Below are positions 50,997 through 59,536 of a stretch of DNA of 64,000 nt, one piece after another. The stretch comes from an uncultured Bacteroidales bacterium (lineage in GTDB: Bacteria; Bacteroidota; Bacteroidia; Bacteroidales; Paludibacteraceae). How positions within the stretch are numbered: position 1 is the stretch's first letter; the number at the start of each line of letters is the position of its first letter. The translations under genes and the position numbers were made by a program. The notes under the pieces were generated by a model. It was not told where the DNA came from, did not search any database, and worked only from the letters and a program-made list of their open reading frames with translations. The stretch lies in NCBI GenBank assembly GCA_934728255.1, contig CAKVEC010000001.1, positions 186,001-250,000 on the forward strand, in the 5' to 3' direction.

Positions 50997-53930
50997 ATGG
51001 AAAGCGGCGATTATACATCACTCATGGTGCGGAGGATACGGCGTATTCTCTTGGTGTGCAATAATTATGATAGTTTTGCTTTGGAGGAAGACGGGCATAT
51101 CGATGTGCAGATTGCGCAGGAGTATGCCTCGCTCAATTTGAGCAATCCGCCTGCTATTTTGCGTGCAGAAACCACTGCGCAAGCCCTCGAAATGGCGCAG
51201 CAAGGCGAGCAGTTCGACCTGGTTATTACAATGAACAATGCGGGCAGTCTCGATGTGTTCGATTTTGCCGAGAGTATGAAATGCCTTTCGCCCGATACCC
51301 CGATTGTGCTGCTTTCCGCTTTCTCCAAACAGACCTATCGCAATGTTGCCGACCACAAACGGCAGTACATCGATTATTTCTTCTGTTGGAACAACTCCGC
51401 TGACCTCATTATCGCCATTATCAAACTGCTCGAAGATCGTATGAATGCCGACCACGACATTCTCGAGGAGGGGGTGCGGGCGATTATATTGGTCGAGGAT
51501 TCGGTGCGCTACTATTCCACCTATCTGCCGCTGTTGTACAAACTGGTGCTTCAGCAGAACAACATCGCCATTCGCGACGCGCTCAACGAGAAACAGCAAC
51601 TTCTCCGCAAGCGTGCGCGACCCAAGGTGCTGATGGCTACATGCTACGATGAGGCATTGGCTCTCTACAACCGCTATCGCGACAATATCATTGGTGTCAT
51701 CTCCGACATCGGTTTTGTGGTGCATAAGGGAGACCCGTCATCATCGGAGAAACTCGATGCGGGTGTTGATTTGTGTCGTATTATCCGTGCCGACAACCCC
51801 ACTATGCCGTTCCTTTTGCAATCCTCGCAAGAGTCTATGCGGCTTATTGCCAATCAGTTGCATGTGGGCTTTATTGTTAAAAAATCAAAGACCCTTACTC
51901 AGGAACTGAGTGAATATATCGGGCGGGAGTTCGGTTTCGGCGATTTTGTGGCTATTGATCCCGATACGGGTGAGGAGATTGCGCGTGCCAACGATCTGGA
52001 GGGTTTTGAGCATATTATTTCTACTATCTCGCCTCGTGCGTTCCGCCGTTTGTCAGACAACAACTACTTGAGTAAGTGGCTTTTTGCACGTGGTCTTTTT
52101 GCTGTGGGCAAGCAGGTGAGTCCGCTTACTATCAAGGATGACTCGGACATTGAGCATATCCGTGCTATCAACATCAAGACCATTCACGACTACCGTATCA
52201 ATCAGGCACTCGGCGTCGTGGCGAAATACCACCCGGATACCTACAACGATACAATCTGGTTCGCTCGGTATGGTGCTGGGGCGTTGGGCGGTAAAGGACG
52301 CGGACTGGCGTTTCTCAACCATATCTTGCAGAAATACGACCTCTACGACCATTGGGAGAATGTACGTGTCCTTGTGCCACGTACATTGGTCATTACCACC
52401 GATTCCTTCGATACATTTATCCACGACAACGGACTGCAATATGTCATCAATTCGGACATCTCCGACGAGGAAATCCTGTCCGAGTTCGTGGCATCTACGC
52501 TCCCGCAAGACCTAACCGAGGCATTGCGCCGCTTTATCCGCGTGGCACACCGCCCCTTGGCGGTGCGGTCGTCCAGTAAGTTGGAAGACTCTTACTATCA
52601 GCCGTTTGCGGGCGTTTATTCCACGTATATGATACCCCATACCGAGAACGAAGACCAGCAACTGCGTCTGCTCAGCAAGGCGATCAAGTCGGTCTATGCC
52701 TCGGTCTATTTCTCCGCCTCGCGCGGATATATCGCTTCCACCGCCAATGTCCTTTCGGAGGAAAAAATGGCGATTGTGGTGCAGGAAGTGTGCGGTGAAA
52801 CCGAAGGAAATTACTACTTTCCTACCATCAGTGGTGTCGCACGCAGCATCAATTTCTATCCGGTCGGTTACGAGAAACCCGAGGACGGCATCGTCAAGGT
52901 GGCGTATGGTTTGGGCAAGACCGTGGTGGATGGTGAGCAGGTACTCCGTTTCTCGCCCCGCTACCCGAAGCACGTGATGCAAACCTCTACGCCCGACCTT
53001 GCTATGCGCGAGACCCAGCAGACGATGCTTGCTCTCAGCCTCGCCCCCGAGCGGTTCAAAACTTCTATTGATGATGCCGTCAATCTGCAGCGTTTCTCCG
53101 TGGCGGATTGTGAGCCGTTTGAATCCCTCAAAAAGGTGGCATCCACGTTCGATTACGAGAATATGCGTATGGTGGATTCGTGTTATGTCTCCGGACCTCG
53201 GTGCCTCACGTTTGCGCCCGTCTTGAAGTTCAACACTTTCCCGTTGGCTGACATTGTGTCGCGCCTGTTGGACATTGCTGCGGCTGAAATCAAATGCCCT
53301 GTGGAGATTGAGTTCGCTGCCAACCTGATGCAGGAACCCGCTGTATTCAATGTCTTGCAGATCCGCCCCATTTCTGCGGACGGATTGACGGCTAAAGTGG
53401 ACTGGAAAAACATCGATGAAACCGCGCCGATTATCCGCTCGGATAGTGCTCTCGGAGTAGGCGAAGTAGAAGGAATTACAGATGTGGTTTATCTTCGCCG
53501 GGATACGTTCAATGTATTGCGCACGCGCGAGATGGCGGATACCTTGCGTGCGTGGAACGCGCGTATGCGTCAGGAGGGGCGCAACTATGTCCTTGTCGGT
53601 TACGGGCGTTGGGGCTCCCAGATTCCTACGCTCGGGGTGCCGGTGCAGTGGAGCGACATCAGCGAGGCAAAAGCCCTTGTGGAGTGCAGCCTGCCCGATT
53701 TCCGTATCGACCCGAGTCAGGGCTCGCATTTCTTCCAGAATATGACATCTTTCAATGTCGGGTATATCAATGTGGACCCGTTTGCGCGCCCGGAAGATAC
53801 GTTGGATACGGCGCAACTGGACATTTTGCCCGCTGTAGAGGAGACCGATCTTGTCCGCCACGTGCGTTTCGGAAAGCCCTTGCAAATTTACATCGACGGC
53901 TTCAAAAACCACGCCCTCATCAAACAATAA
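50997..53930 (+). CDS. Receiver-like/PEP-synthase N-domain fusion protein
   Basis: The product is 977 residues from the ATG at 50997 (ATG 51024 is an alternative). The N-terminal third holds two receiver-like alpha/beta domains (about 10-150 with VRRIRRILLVCNNYDSF, and 160-330 with RAIILVEDSVRYYSTYL). The rest matches the PEP/pyruvate-binding (PPDK N-terminal, ATP-grasp) domain of PEP synthase, for example RPLAVRSSSKLEDSYYQPFA near residue 518 and GKTVVDGEQVLRFSPRYP. I find no phospho-His swivelling domain and no C-terminal PEP-binding barrel, so a normal PEP synthase reaction is unlikely. A conserved, phylum-specific architecture; its role is unknown. Confidence 0.82.
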   Translation: MESGDYTSLMVRRIRRILLVCNNYDSFALEEDGHIDVQIAQEYASLNLSNPPAILRAETTAQALEMAQQGEQFDLVITMNNAGSLDVFDFAESMKCLSPDTPIVLLSAFSKQTYRNVADHKRQYIDYFFCWNNSADLIIAIIKLLEDRMNADHDILEEGVRAIILVEDSVRYYSTYLPLLYKLVLQQNNIAIRDALNEKQQLLRKRARPKVLMATCYDEALALYNRYRDNIIGVISDIGFVVHKGDPSSSEKLDAGVDLCRIIRADNPTMPFLLQSSQESMRLIANQLHVGFIVKKSKTLTQELSEYIGREFGFGDFVAIDPDTGEEIARANDLEGFEHIISTISPRAFRRLSDNNYLSKWLFARGLFAVGKQVSPLTIKDDSDIEHIRAINIKTIHDYRINQALGVVAKYHPDTYNDTIWFARYGAGALGGKGRGLAFLNHILQKYDLYDHWENVRVLVPRTLVITTDSFDTFIHDNGLQYVINSDISDEEILSEFVASTLPQDLTEALRRFIRVAHRPLAVRSSSKLEDSYYQPFAGVYSTYMIPHTENEDQQLRLLSKAIKSVYASVYFSASRGYIASTANVLSEEKMAIVVQEVCGETEGNYYFPTISGVARSINFYPVGYEKPEDGIVKVAYGLGKTVVDGEQVLRFSPRYPKHVMQTSTPDLAMRETQQTMLALSLAPERFKTSIDDAVNLQRFSVADCEPFESLKKVASTFDYENMRMVDSCYVSGPRCLTFAPVLKFNTFPLADIVSRLLDIAAAEIKCPVEIEFAANLMQEPAVFNVLQIRPISADGLTAKVDWKNIDETAPIIRSDSALGVGEVEGITDVVYLRRDTFNVLRTREMADTLRAWNARMRQEGRNYVLVGYGRWGSQIPTLGVPVQWSDISEAKALVECSLPDFRIDPSQGSHFFQNMTSFNVGYINVDPFARPEDTLDTAQLDILPAVEETDLVRHVRFGKPLQIYIDGFKNHALIKQ

Positions 53931-53969
53931 ACCTCATAAACTTCTCTCAACTCTCAACTTCTTTCAACT

Positions 53970-54017
53970 ATAAACTCATAAACTCATAAACTAATAAACT
54001 CATAAACCTATAAATAC
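53970..54017. repeat. 8-bp-period tandem array abutting the Na/Pi symporter start
   Basis: Six 8-bp units in phase (ATAAACTC, ATAAACTC, ATAAACTA, ATAAACTC, ATAAACCT, ATAAATAC) end exactly at the ATG of 54018. No Shine-Dalgarno sequence is present. Confidence 0.85.
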
Positions 54018-55721
54018 ATGTTAGTAACGGCAATAACGGCTATTTTGATGCTCATTGCGGGTATTGGTATCTTTTTGGTGGCATGCCAGATGATGTCCAG
54101 CAACTTGGAATCGGCAAGTAGTGAGCATCTCAAGGCTCTGTTCTCCAAGGTCGGTAACAATAAACTGATTGGCGTCGGTATCGGTGCCCTCAGTACGGCG
54201 GCTATCCAGTCTTCGGGTGCCACTACGGTAATGGTTATCGGTTTCGTCAATGTGGGCATTATGTCCCTCAGTCAGGCGGCGACCATCATCTATGGTGCCA
54301 ACATCGGTACCACTATCACGGCGCAGATTGTCGCACTCGGTCTCTCCTCCGAGGGAGGCTTGTCCACCACTGCCATCTTTGCTGCCTTTGCAGGTATCGG
54401 CGCATTCATCAGTCTTTTTAGCAAGCGTGATGCATGGAAAACGGCAGGCGGTATCCTTACGGGCTTCGGTATGCTCTTCGTCGGATTGAGTATGATGTCG
54501 GGCTCTATGGAGGATTTCGCGCAGATGGATGCGGTCAAAGTTTTCCTTTCGTCTATCAGCAACCCGATTCTCTTGGTGCTGATCGGGGCTATCTTTACGG
54601 CGATTATCCAATCCTCGTCCGTGATGACCTCGGTCGCTATCACTATGGTGGTAACGGGGCTTGTTACGCTCAACCAAGGTATTTATCTCACCCTCGGTTC
54701 CAACATCGGTTCATGCGTGGTTGCGATTATTGCCGGTATGACCAGTGGCAAAAATGCCAAGCGTACTGCTCTTATGCACTTGATTTTCAACTGCTTTGGC
54801 GTCGTCGTTTTCTTGCTTGCCGCTCTTGTGATGTATCTCGTTACCAAGGGGCAAATCAGTTTCGGTTCTATCTTCGAGGATATGTTCCCCGATGCGCCGC
54901 AGGTACAGTTGGCTATGTTCCATACTATCTTCAACTGTCTCACGGTCATCATTATTCTGCCGCTTACAAACCTGCTTGTCAAGACCGTTTGTGCTATCAT
55001 TCCCGACAAACTCTCCGAGGAGGAGGGGCAGGCTGCCAAACCGCATTTCTATTTTGTGGACGACAAGATGCTCCGTACCCCTATTATCGCTGTGCGCCAG
55101 GTCAAACTCGAGATTGAACACATGGCGGCGGTCGCTATGCACAACTACGACATTGCGGTCTATATGATTTCGAGCCTCGATTTCCGCCAGAAGGACGATT
55201 TCAACCGCAACGAGGCACAACTCAACTACTTGAATAATTATCTCATTCAGTACGTCGTCCGTCTCAACTCCAAGCCCCTCAATGAGGTCGATCACCGCTA
55301 CCTGTCCTCTATGATTCGTTGTATCGGCGACTTGGAGCGTATCGGCGACTATGCCACCAATATCATCGAATATGCCGAGGTTTTGCGCGACCATAACCTT
55401 GCTTTCTCAGAGCAGGTCAAAGAGGAGATTGAGCAGGTGCGTGAGGGCGTTTTTTCCGTCTATCAAAACGTGATGAAAGCCTATATGGAAGTTAGCGTCG
55501 ATGCCCTCAACGAGGCAAACAAGATGGAGGATCTGGTGGATGAGATGACTGACAAGATGGCGGATAAGAACGTGGAGCGTCTCTCCCGTAACGAGTATAA
55601 TCCGACTGTCGGAGCGCAGTATTTGGAGTTCGCCAGCGATTCCGAGCGTATTGCCGACCACCTTATCAATGTCGGCAAATCCATCCGCGTCATCCTCCAA
55701 CCCGAGCGCGTCATCAAGTAA
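54018..55721 (+). CDS. Na/Pi-cotransporter family protein with PhoU-like domain
   Basis: The 567-residue membrane protein has two inverted Na/Pi repeats. Each carries the QSS motif (AAIQSSGATTVM near residue 62, AIIQSSSVMTSVAI near 200), followed by GANIGTT and GSNIGS-type motifs. A soluble C-terminal PhoU-like helical domain follows (MIRCIGDLERIGDYATNIIEYA near 435). It probably imports or exports phosphate driven by sodium at the inner membrane. It follows the receiver/PEP-synthase-like gene by 87 bases and may be co-transcribed with it. Confidence 0.9.
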   Translation: MLVTAITAILMLIAGIGIFLVACQMMSSNLESASSEHLKALFSKVGNNKLIGVGIGALSTAAIQSSGATTVMVIGFVNVGIMSLSQAATIIYGANIGTTITAQIVALGLSSEGGLSTTAIFAAFAGIGAFISLFSKRDAWKTAGGILTGFGMLFVGLSMMSGSMEDFAQMDAVKVFLSSISNPILLVLIGAIFTAIIQSSSVMTSVAITMVVTGLVTLNQGIYLTLGSNIGSCVVAIIAGMTSGKNAKRTALMHLIFNCFGVVVFLLAALVMYLVTKGQISFGSIFEDMFPDAPQVQLAMFHTIFNCLTVIIILPLTNLLVKTVCAIIPDKLSEEEGQAAKPHFYFVDDKMLRTPIIAVRQVKLEIEHMAAVAMHNYDIAVYMISSLDFRQKDDFNRNEAQLNYLNNYLIQYVVRLNSKPLNEVDHRYLSSMIRCIGDLERIGDYATNIIEYAEVLRDHNLAFSEQVKEEIEQVREGVFSVYQNVMKAYMEVSVDALNEANKMEDLVDEMTDKMADKNVERLSRNEYNPTVGAQYLEFASDSERIADHLINVGKSIRVILQPERVIK

Positions 55722-55802
55722 TAATATATTTGCTAACTTTTGATTTAATTTCTTTCGCTTCGCGCAAGCGTATGCGTAGGAAACATATAAAAAACAGAAA
55801 CT

Positions 55803-56306
55803 ATGCGTTTAATACATAACCCTTGGCTCGGGGTAGAGGGCTACAACTGTTTTGGGTGCTGCCCGACTAATCCTATTGGCACCCACATGCATTTCTATGA
55901 GGACGGCGACGAGGTCGTTTCCGTATGGCGTCCCACGCAGAACCACCAATCGTGGATTAACACGCTCCATGGCGGAATCCAAGCCGTTCTGCTGGACGAG
56001 GTCTGCGGATGGGTGGTCTTCCATAAACTGCAAACGGCGGGTGTTACAGCCAAGATGGAAACCCGCTACCACAAACCTGTTTCTACGCTACAACCCTATA
56101 TCACACTCCGCGGTCGTCTCAAGGAACAGCACCGCAACGTGGCGTATGTCGTTGGCGAAATCTGGAGTGCCGAGGGCGAACTGCTCTGTGAGTGTCTCTG
56201 CACCTATTTTACTTTCCCGCAGGAGAAAGCCAAAGCCGAGATGGGCTATATCCCCTCCACTACCGATCCCGCCGACCTCACGTGGGAAGAGGTCATCAAT
56301 TTGTAG
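55803..56306 (+). CDS. PaaI-type hotdog-fold thioesterase
   Basis: The 167-residue protein has the hotdog-fold motif NTLHGGIQAVLLDEVCGW, as in PaaI/4HBT thioesterases, which hydrolyse acyl-CoA esters. The N-terminal CFGCCPTNPIGTHMHF resembles the CF-C-NPxGL entry motif of this family. The substrate is unassigned. It is downstream of the Na/Pi symporter gene by 81 bases, and the spacer after it contains a dispersed motif and a long 11-bp array. Confidence 0.85.
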   Translation: MRLIHNPWLGVEGYNCFGCCPTNPIGTHMHFYEDGDEVVSVWRPTQNHQSWINTLHGGIQAVLLDEVCGWVVFHKLQTAGVTAKMETRYHKPVSTLQPYITLRGRLKEQHRNVAYVVGEIWSAEGELLCECLCTYFTFPQEKAKAEMGYIPSTTDPADLTWEEVINL

Positions 56307-56308
56307 AT

Positions 56309-56366
56309 AGTGCCGGTTCAATATAAGCGGTACATTGCTTAATTTGTATAACAGCAGTGTATATTG
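56309..56366. repeat. Post-stop dispersed motif, copy 1
   Basis: Beginning 3 bases after the thioesterase stop, this ~57-bp segment (core CAATATAAGCGGTA, TTAATTTGTATAACAGCA) matches the segment at 61338-61393 at about 44 of 57 positions by eye. Confidence 0.65.
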
Positions 56367-56388
56367 AACATACCATCATACTATCAGG

Positions 56389-56531
56389 AGTAGGTGATTA
56401 GTAGGTGATTAGTGGGTGATTCTTTATAGGATATTACAATCCGTATAACAGCATCGGGTTATTATCGGGTTATTATCGGGTGATTAACGGGTGATTAACG
56501 GGTGATTATCGGGTGATTCCTTATAGTATGT
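56389..56531. repeat. Long 11-bp-period tandem array (locus P)
   Basis: Thirteen 11-bp windows stay in one register: AGTAGGTGATT twice, AGTGGGTGATT, three diverged windows (56422-56454), CGGGTTATTAT twice, CGGGTGATTAA twice, CGGGTGATTAT, CGGGTGATTCC and TTATAGTATGT. It lies in the 599-bp spacer before the glycan cassette. Its second half matches locus E. Confidence 0.9.
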
Positions 56532-56659
56532 CGGAACATTGCTGTGTTTTTTGCTGATCGGTAGTGCAAAGCATCGCTTTGTGCGTAGCACGCACTACCT
56601 GTTATCGCTTATATTGTTATTTTTGCACATACAAATTTGCCGATCTCAATAAAAAAGTG

Positions 56660-56667
56660 TATCTTTG
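56660..56667 (+). promoter_or_regulatory. Promoter -7 box of the glycan cassette
   Basis: TATCTTTG matches TAnnTTTG, with a TTG about 20 bases upstream. The leader to the first gene would be about 235 bases. Confidence 0.65.
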
Positions 56668-56700
56668 TACCGACTTATAATTAACAAACAATAACACTTT

Positions 56701-56751
56701 ATGGTATATGTATCTTGCTCTTTCCTCATTGATTCTCTTTCTGGTAAATAA
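56701..56751 (+). other. Possible 16-codon leader ORF
   Basis: ATG 56701 opens a 16-residue frame (MVYVSCSFLIDSLSGK) within the long leader, about 30 bases after the predicted transcription start. A copy of the post-stop motif follows its stop at once. Coding status is uncertain. Confidence 0.25.
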
Positions 56752-56895
56752 CGTCAGTTTGATATAAGCAAATTGTCTTACTTTTCCGCCGTAGGCGAAT
56801 AAGATGTATGGCAATTTATGGTTGCTAAAACAAAAATTTACTTAGATTTCTTGCCGCTTTGCGGCAAAAGAGTTTTTATGTCGAACTTACGTTAA
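56752..56895 (+). repeat. Leader segment with partial dispersed motif and a hairpin
   Basis: It starts CGTCAGTTTGATATAAG, close to CGTCAGACCGATATAAG at 61339. It contains a TTGCCGC/GCGGCAA hairpin (56851-56867) followed by AAGAGTTTTTA, and ends AACTTACGTTAA, close to AACTTATGTTAA at 61504. The hairpin could attenuate the downstream operon. Confidence 0.5.
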
Positions 56896-56905
56896 ATAGT
56901 TTAAT

Positions 56906-58069
56906 ATGATTCACCGCGTAGTCATATTAGGAGGGCATATACAGGCTTTGGGCTTGGCACGGCAAGTAGCAGCCGAGTCCATTGAGGTGGTGCTGTTGGT
57001 GGATACCCGTTATGCCGTGGCTAAATACTCCAAGGCAGTACACAAAACGCATATCTATCACGGCACCAAAGAGTTAGAGCAATGGATAGATAATTTGTGT
57101 TTGCCGCAAAAGGGCTGTCTGCTGTTCCCTACCAATGACGAAATGGTGGAATTCCTGTCGCAACGCTATGCCGATTATCAGCAGCGGTTTGCACTGGGTA
57201 TTCCTGCTCCCGAGACGGTGGCTTTGTTCAACGACAAGCGCAAGGCATACCAATTTGCGGAAACCTACCATATTCCGTGCCCTGAATGTTGGTATCTGGA
57301 TACCATTGATGAGGTAGAAGCAATAGCCGCTACTTTGCCCTATCCTGTTGTGGTAAAGCCGGCTATAATGTACACTTTCCATACCACTTTCGGCAAAAAG
57401 GCATTCCGTTGTGATAATGCAGAGCAACTCCTCGCCACATACAAGCGCATTGCAGACGCCAACTACCCGTTGGAAAAGGTGTTGATACAGGAATTCCTGT
57501 CGGGCGGACCGCAATACCTCTTCTCTTATGGCGTAATGGCAAAGGATGGCATACCCGTAGCATCACTTGTTGCCAACCGTATCCGCCAAAACCCGATGGA
57601 CTTTGGCAACTCTACCACCTTTGCTGTTACGTGCAACGTTCCCGATATAGCCCGCCAATCGGAGCAACTTTTGCGCCTTGTCAATTATTGGGGAATGGGA
57701 GAAGTCGAGTGGATGTTCGACCCCAAGAGCGGGCAATACAAGTTCCTCGAAATCAACACCCGCGCATGGAAATGGCACACCATATCGAACCAATTAGGTT
57801 TTTCATTTATTGGTACGATGATAGATGTGCTTAATGGAAATGAGACATATCGAGAAAAGACACCTACAGCCAACAAAGTCGGTTGGGTAGAACGCCTTAC
57901 CGATTGGACGGTTATTGCAAAAGAGGTACTCCACCGGCGTATGAAACTCTCCTCTGCCATCCAAACCTACAAACTCCCCAAGGAGTATGCCGTCTGGTCA
58001 TTCCGTGATCCACTCCCCTGCATTATGTATATTCTGTTATCTCCTATATTGTATATATTGAGGTACTAA
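56906..58069 (+). CDS. ATP-grasp family ligase
   Basis: The 387-residue protein starts with a Rossmann-like pre-ATP-grasp domain (RVVILGGHIQALGLARQVA) and contains the ATP-grasp core (PYPVVVKPAIM for the nucleotide lysine, VLIQEFLSGG hinge, and EVEWMFDPKSGQYKFLEINTR for the metal ligands). It resembles carboxylate-amine ligases found in exopolysaccharide clusters, where they attach an amino acid or similar group to a sugar acid. The actual substrates are unknown. It is the first gene of the cassette and the next starts 16 bases after it. Confidence 0.85.
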   Translation: MIHRVVILGGHIQALGLARQVAAESIEVVLLVDTRYAVAKYSKAVHKTHIYHGTKELEQWIDNLCLPQKGCLLFPTNDEMVEFLSQRYADYQQRFALGIPAPETVALFNDKRKAYQFAETYHIPCPECWYLDTIDEVEAIAATLPYPVVVKPAIMYTFHTTFGKKAFRCDNAEQLLATYKRIADANYPLEKVLIQEFLSGGPQYLFSYGVMAKDGIPVASLVANRIRQNPMDFGNSTTFAVTCNVPDIARQSEQLLRLVNYWGMGEVEWMFDPKSGQYKFLEINTRAWKWHTISNQLGFSFIGTMIDVLNGNETYREKTPTANKVGWVERLTDWTVIAKEVLHRRMKLSSAIQTYKLPKEYAVWSFRDPLPCIMYILLSPILYILRY

Positions 58070-58085
58070 AAGTTTTGTTTTCGAT

Positions 58086-59159
58086 ATGAACATTTTGATA
58101 GATATAGGGCATACGCCCCAATTGAATTTCTATAAGAACTTAATACATACTTTAGCAGAACGTGGCGGACACATATATGTAGTAGTGCTCAAACGTGGAA
58201 GATTGCCACAAATCGCCCAATATGAATTAGGAGATATACCTAATGTGGAGGTGGTACCTATTGGACGGCATCGAATGAATAAATGGTCTGCCATCTTTGA
58301 GGCAAACCTGTTGCGTCTGTTTCAGATGCTATGGTGGTCATTAGGAAAACATATTGATGTAGTACTTTCCAATGGCGCGCTTGCACATATTGTAGGGCGG
58401 TTTCATCGTGCGCAGGGATTTGCATTTGGTGATGACCCGCAAGTGTGGGACTACCGCCCCAAACTCTTTTTCTGTACTCAATCCGCATACTGCATATACG
58501 AATCGCAGAAGCCTTTGAGTCCCAAAGCCAAGATATTGCCTTGCCTCAAAGAATGGGCATACCTTGCACCTAATGTATTCCTGCACAACGTAGAAGTATT
58601 ATCGGAATATGGTGTGCAGCCCAAGCAATACTTGTTTCTGCGTGAGGTATCTGTCGGGACTGTAAATTACGCAGGGCAGGCAAGTGGGGTCGTCTTAGGC
58701 ATAGTACCCGAAATACAAAAAATGCAAGCATTACATCCTGAGTTAAAAGTGTTACTTTCGCTCGAAGAAAAACACCGCCGTGCAGAATACCCTGCCGACT
58801 GGATACTCTTGCAGGAACCTATCAAAGACATCCACTCCCTCATCTATTATAGTACAGGCTTGGTTTCGTCGGGTGATAGTATGGCACGTGAGGCGGCTTT
58901 GTTGGGCGTGCCTGCTTACTATCTGGGCATCCGCTATGATATGCCCGCCAATGCTGCCGCCGCCAAGGTCGCCCAACTCCAAAACCAAAAGACCCAACCC
59001 ATTGCCGACTGGCTTTGCAATACGTTATCCATAGACCCTAAAGCCGCCGAATTGCACCAGCAACAACTCCGCACCCACATCAACGACACCTTCATCGACA
59101 TCAATGTTTATATGCTATCTTTGGTGGAGAATGTAAAGAATAAGACAAATGAAAAATAG
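58086..59159 (+). CDS. DUF354 family protein (GT-B-like)
   Basis: The 357-residue protein begins MNILIDIGHTPQLNFYKNLI, the signature of DUF354, a family with a GT-B fold related to UDP-GlcNAc 2-epimerase-like and glycosyltransferase proteins. The C-terminal half has a SSGDSMAREAALLGVPAYYL motif, typical of the nucleotide-sugar site in this fold. It lies 16 bases after the ATP-grasp gene, so the two are probably translated from one message and act in the same glycan route. Confidence 0.85.
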   Translation: MNILIDIGHTPQLNFYKNLIHTLAERGGHIYVVVLKRGRLPQIAQYELGDIPNVEVVPIGRHRMNKWSAIFEANLLRLFQMLWWSLGKHIDVVLSNGALAHIVGRFHRAQGFAFGDDPQVWDYRPKLFFCTQSAYCIYESQKPLSPKAKILPCLKEWAYLAPNVFLHNVEVLSEYGVQPKQYLFLREVSVGTVNYAGQASGVVLGIVPEIQKMQALHPELKVLLSLEEKHRRAEYPADWILLQEPIKDIHSLIYYSTGLVSSGDSMAREAALLGVPAYYLGIRYDMPANAAAAKVAQLQNQKTQPIADWLCNTLSIDPKAAELHQQQLRTHINDTFIDINVYMLSLVENVKNKTNEK

Positions 59160-59164
59160 TGAAA

Positions 59165-59436
59165 TTCTTGGTATGTGCAAAATTTACACATACCAAGAAA
59201 CATATAAATAATAGGTGCAACGTGCATTTTTTGCACTTTCCTATGGCAGGGCATAATCTATGATTCGGGTGAAAATGCAAATCATAGTATAAATGCAAAA
59301 TTTGCATACGTACTTTAATACAAAAGAAGATATCTGGAATATAATGATAAAGACCACCTACTTAAATCAAGTTTCCAATATCTGTTTTGGTGCCAACCGG
59401 ATAAAAAGTCAACTGTTTCCAAAATGGAAATAGTTG
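59165..59436. repeat. Cluster of inverted repeats between DUF354 and four-helix genes
   Basis: The 377-bp spacer holds four dyads: TTCTTGGTATGTG with its complement (59165-59199), GTGCAA/TTGCAC (59215-59236), ATGCAAA-A-TTTGCAT (59293-59307) and CAACTGTTTCC/GGAAATAGTTG (59410-59436). No other gene was seen in it. Confidence 0.6.
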
Positions 59437-59536
59437 AAATAAATAGAACTTTTGAAACAATTGTGTGTCAACCTCTAAATGTACTCTATAGCAATGTATG
59501 TTTAAGAAGATACAACACAATTAGAATTATAAGAAT

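Noticed and set aside
49570..53927. Two long minus-strand frames opposite gdhA and the receiver/PEP-synthase-like gene
   Set aside because: Antisense shadows without motifs or upstream promoters.
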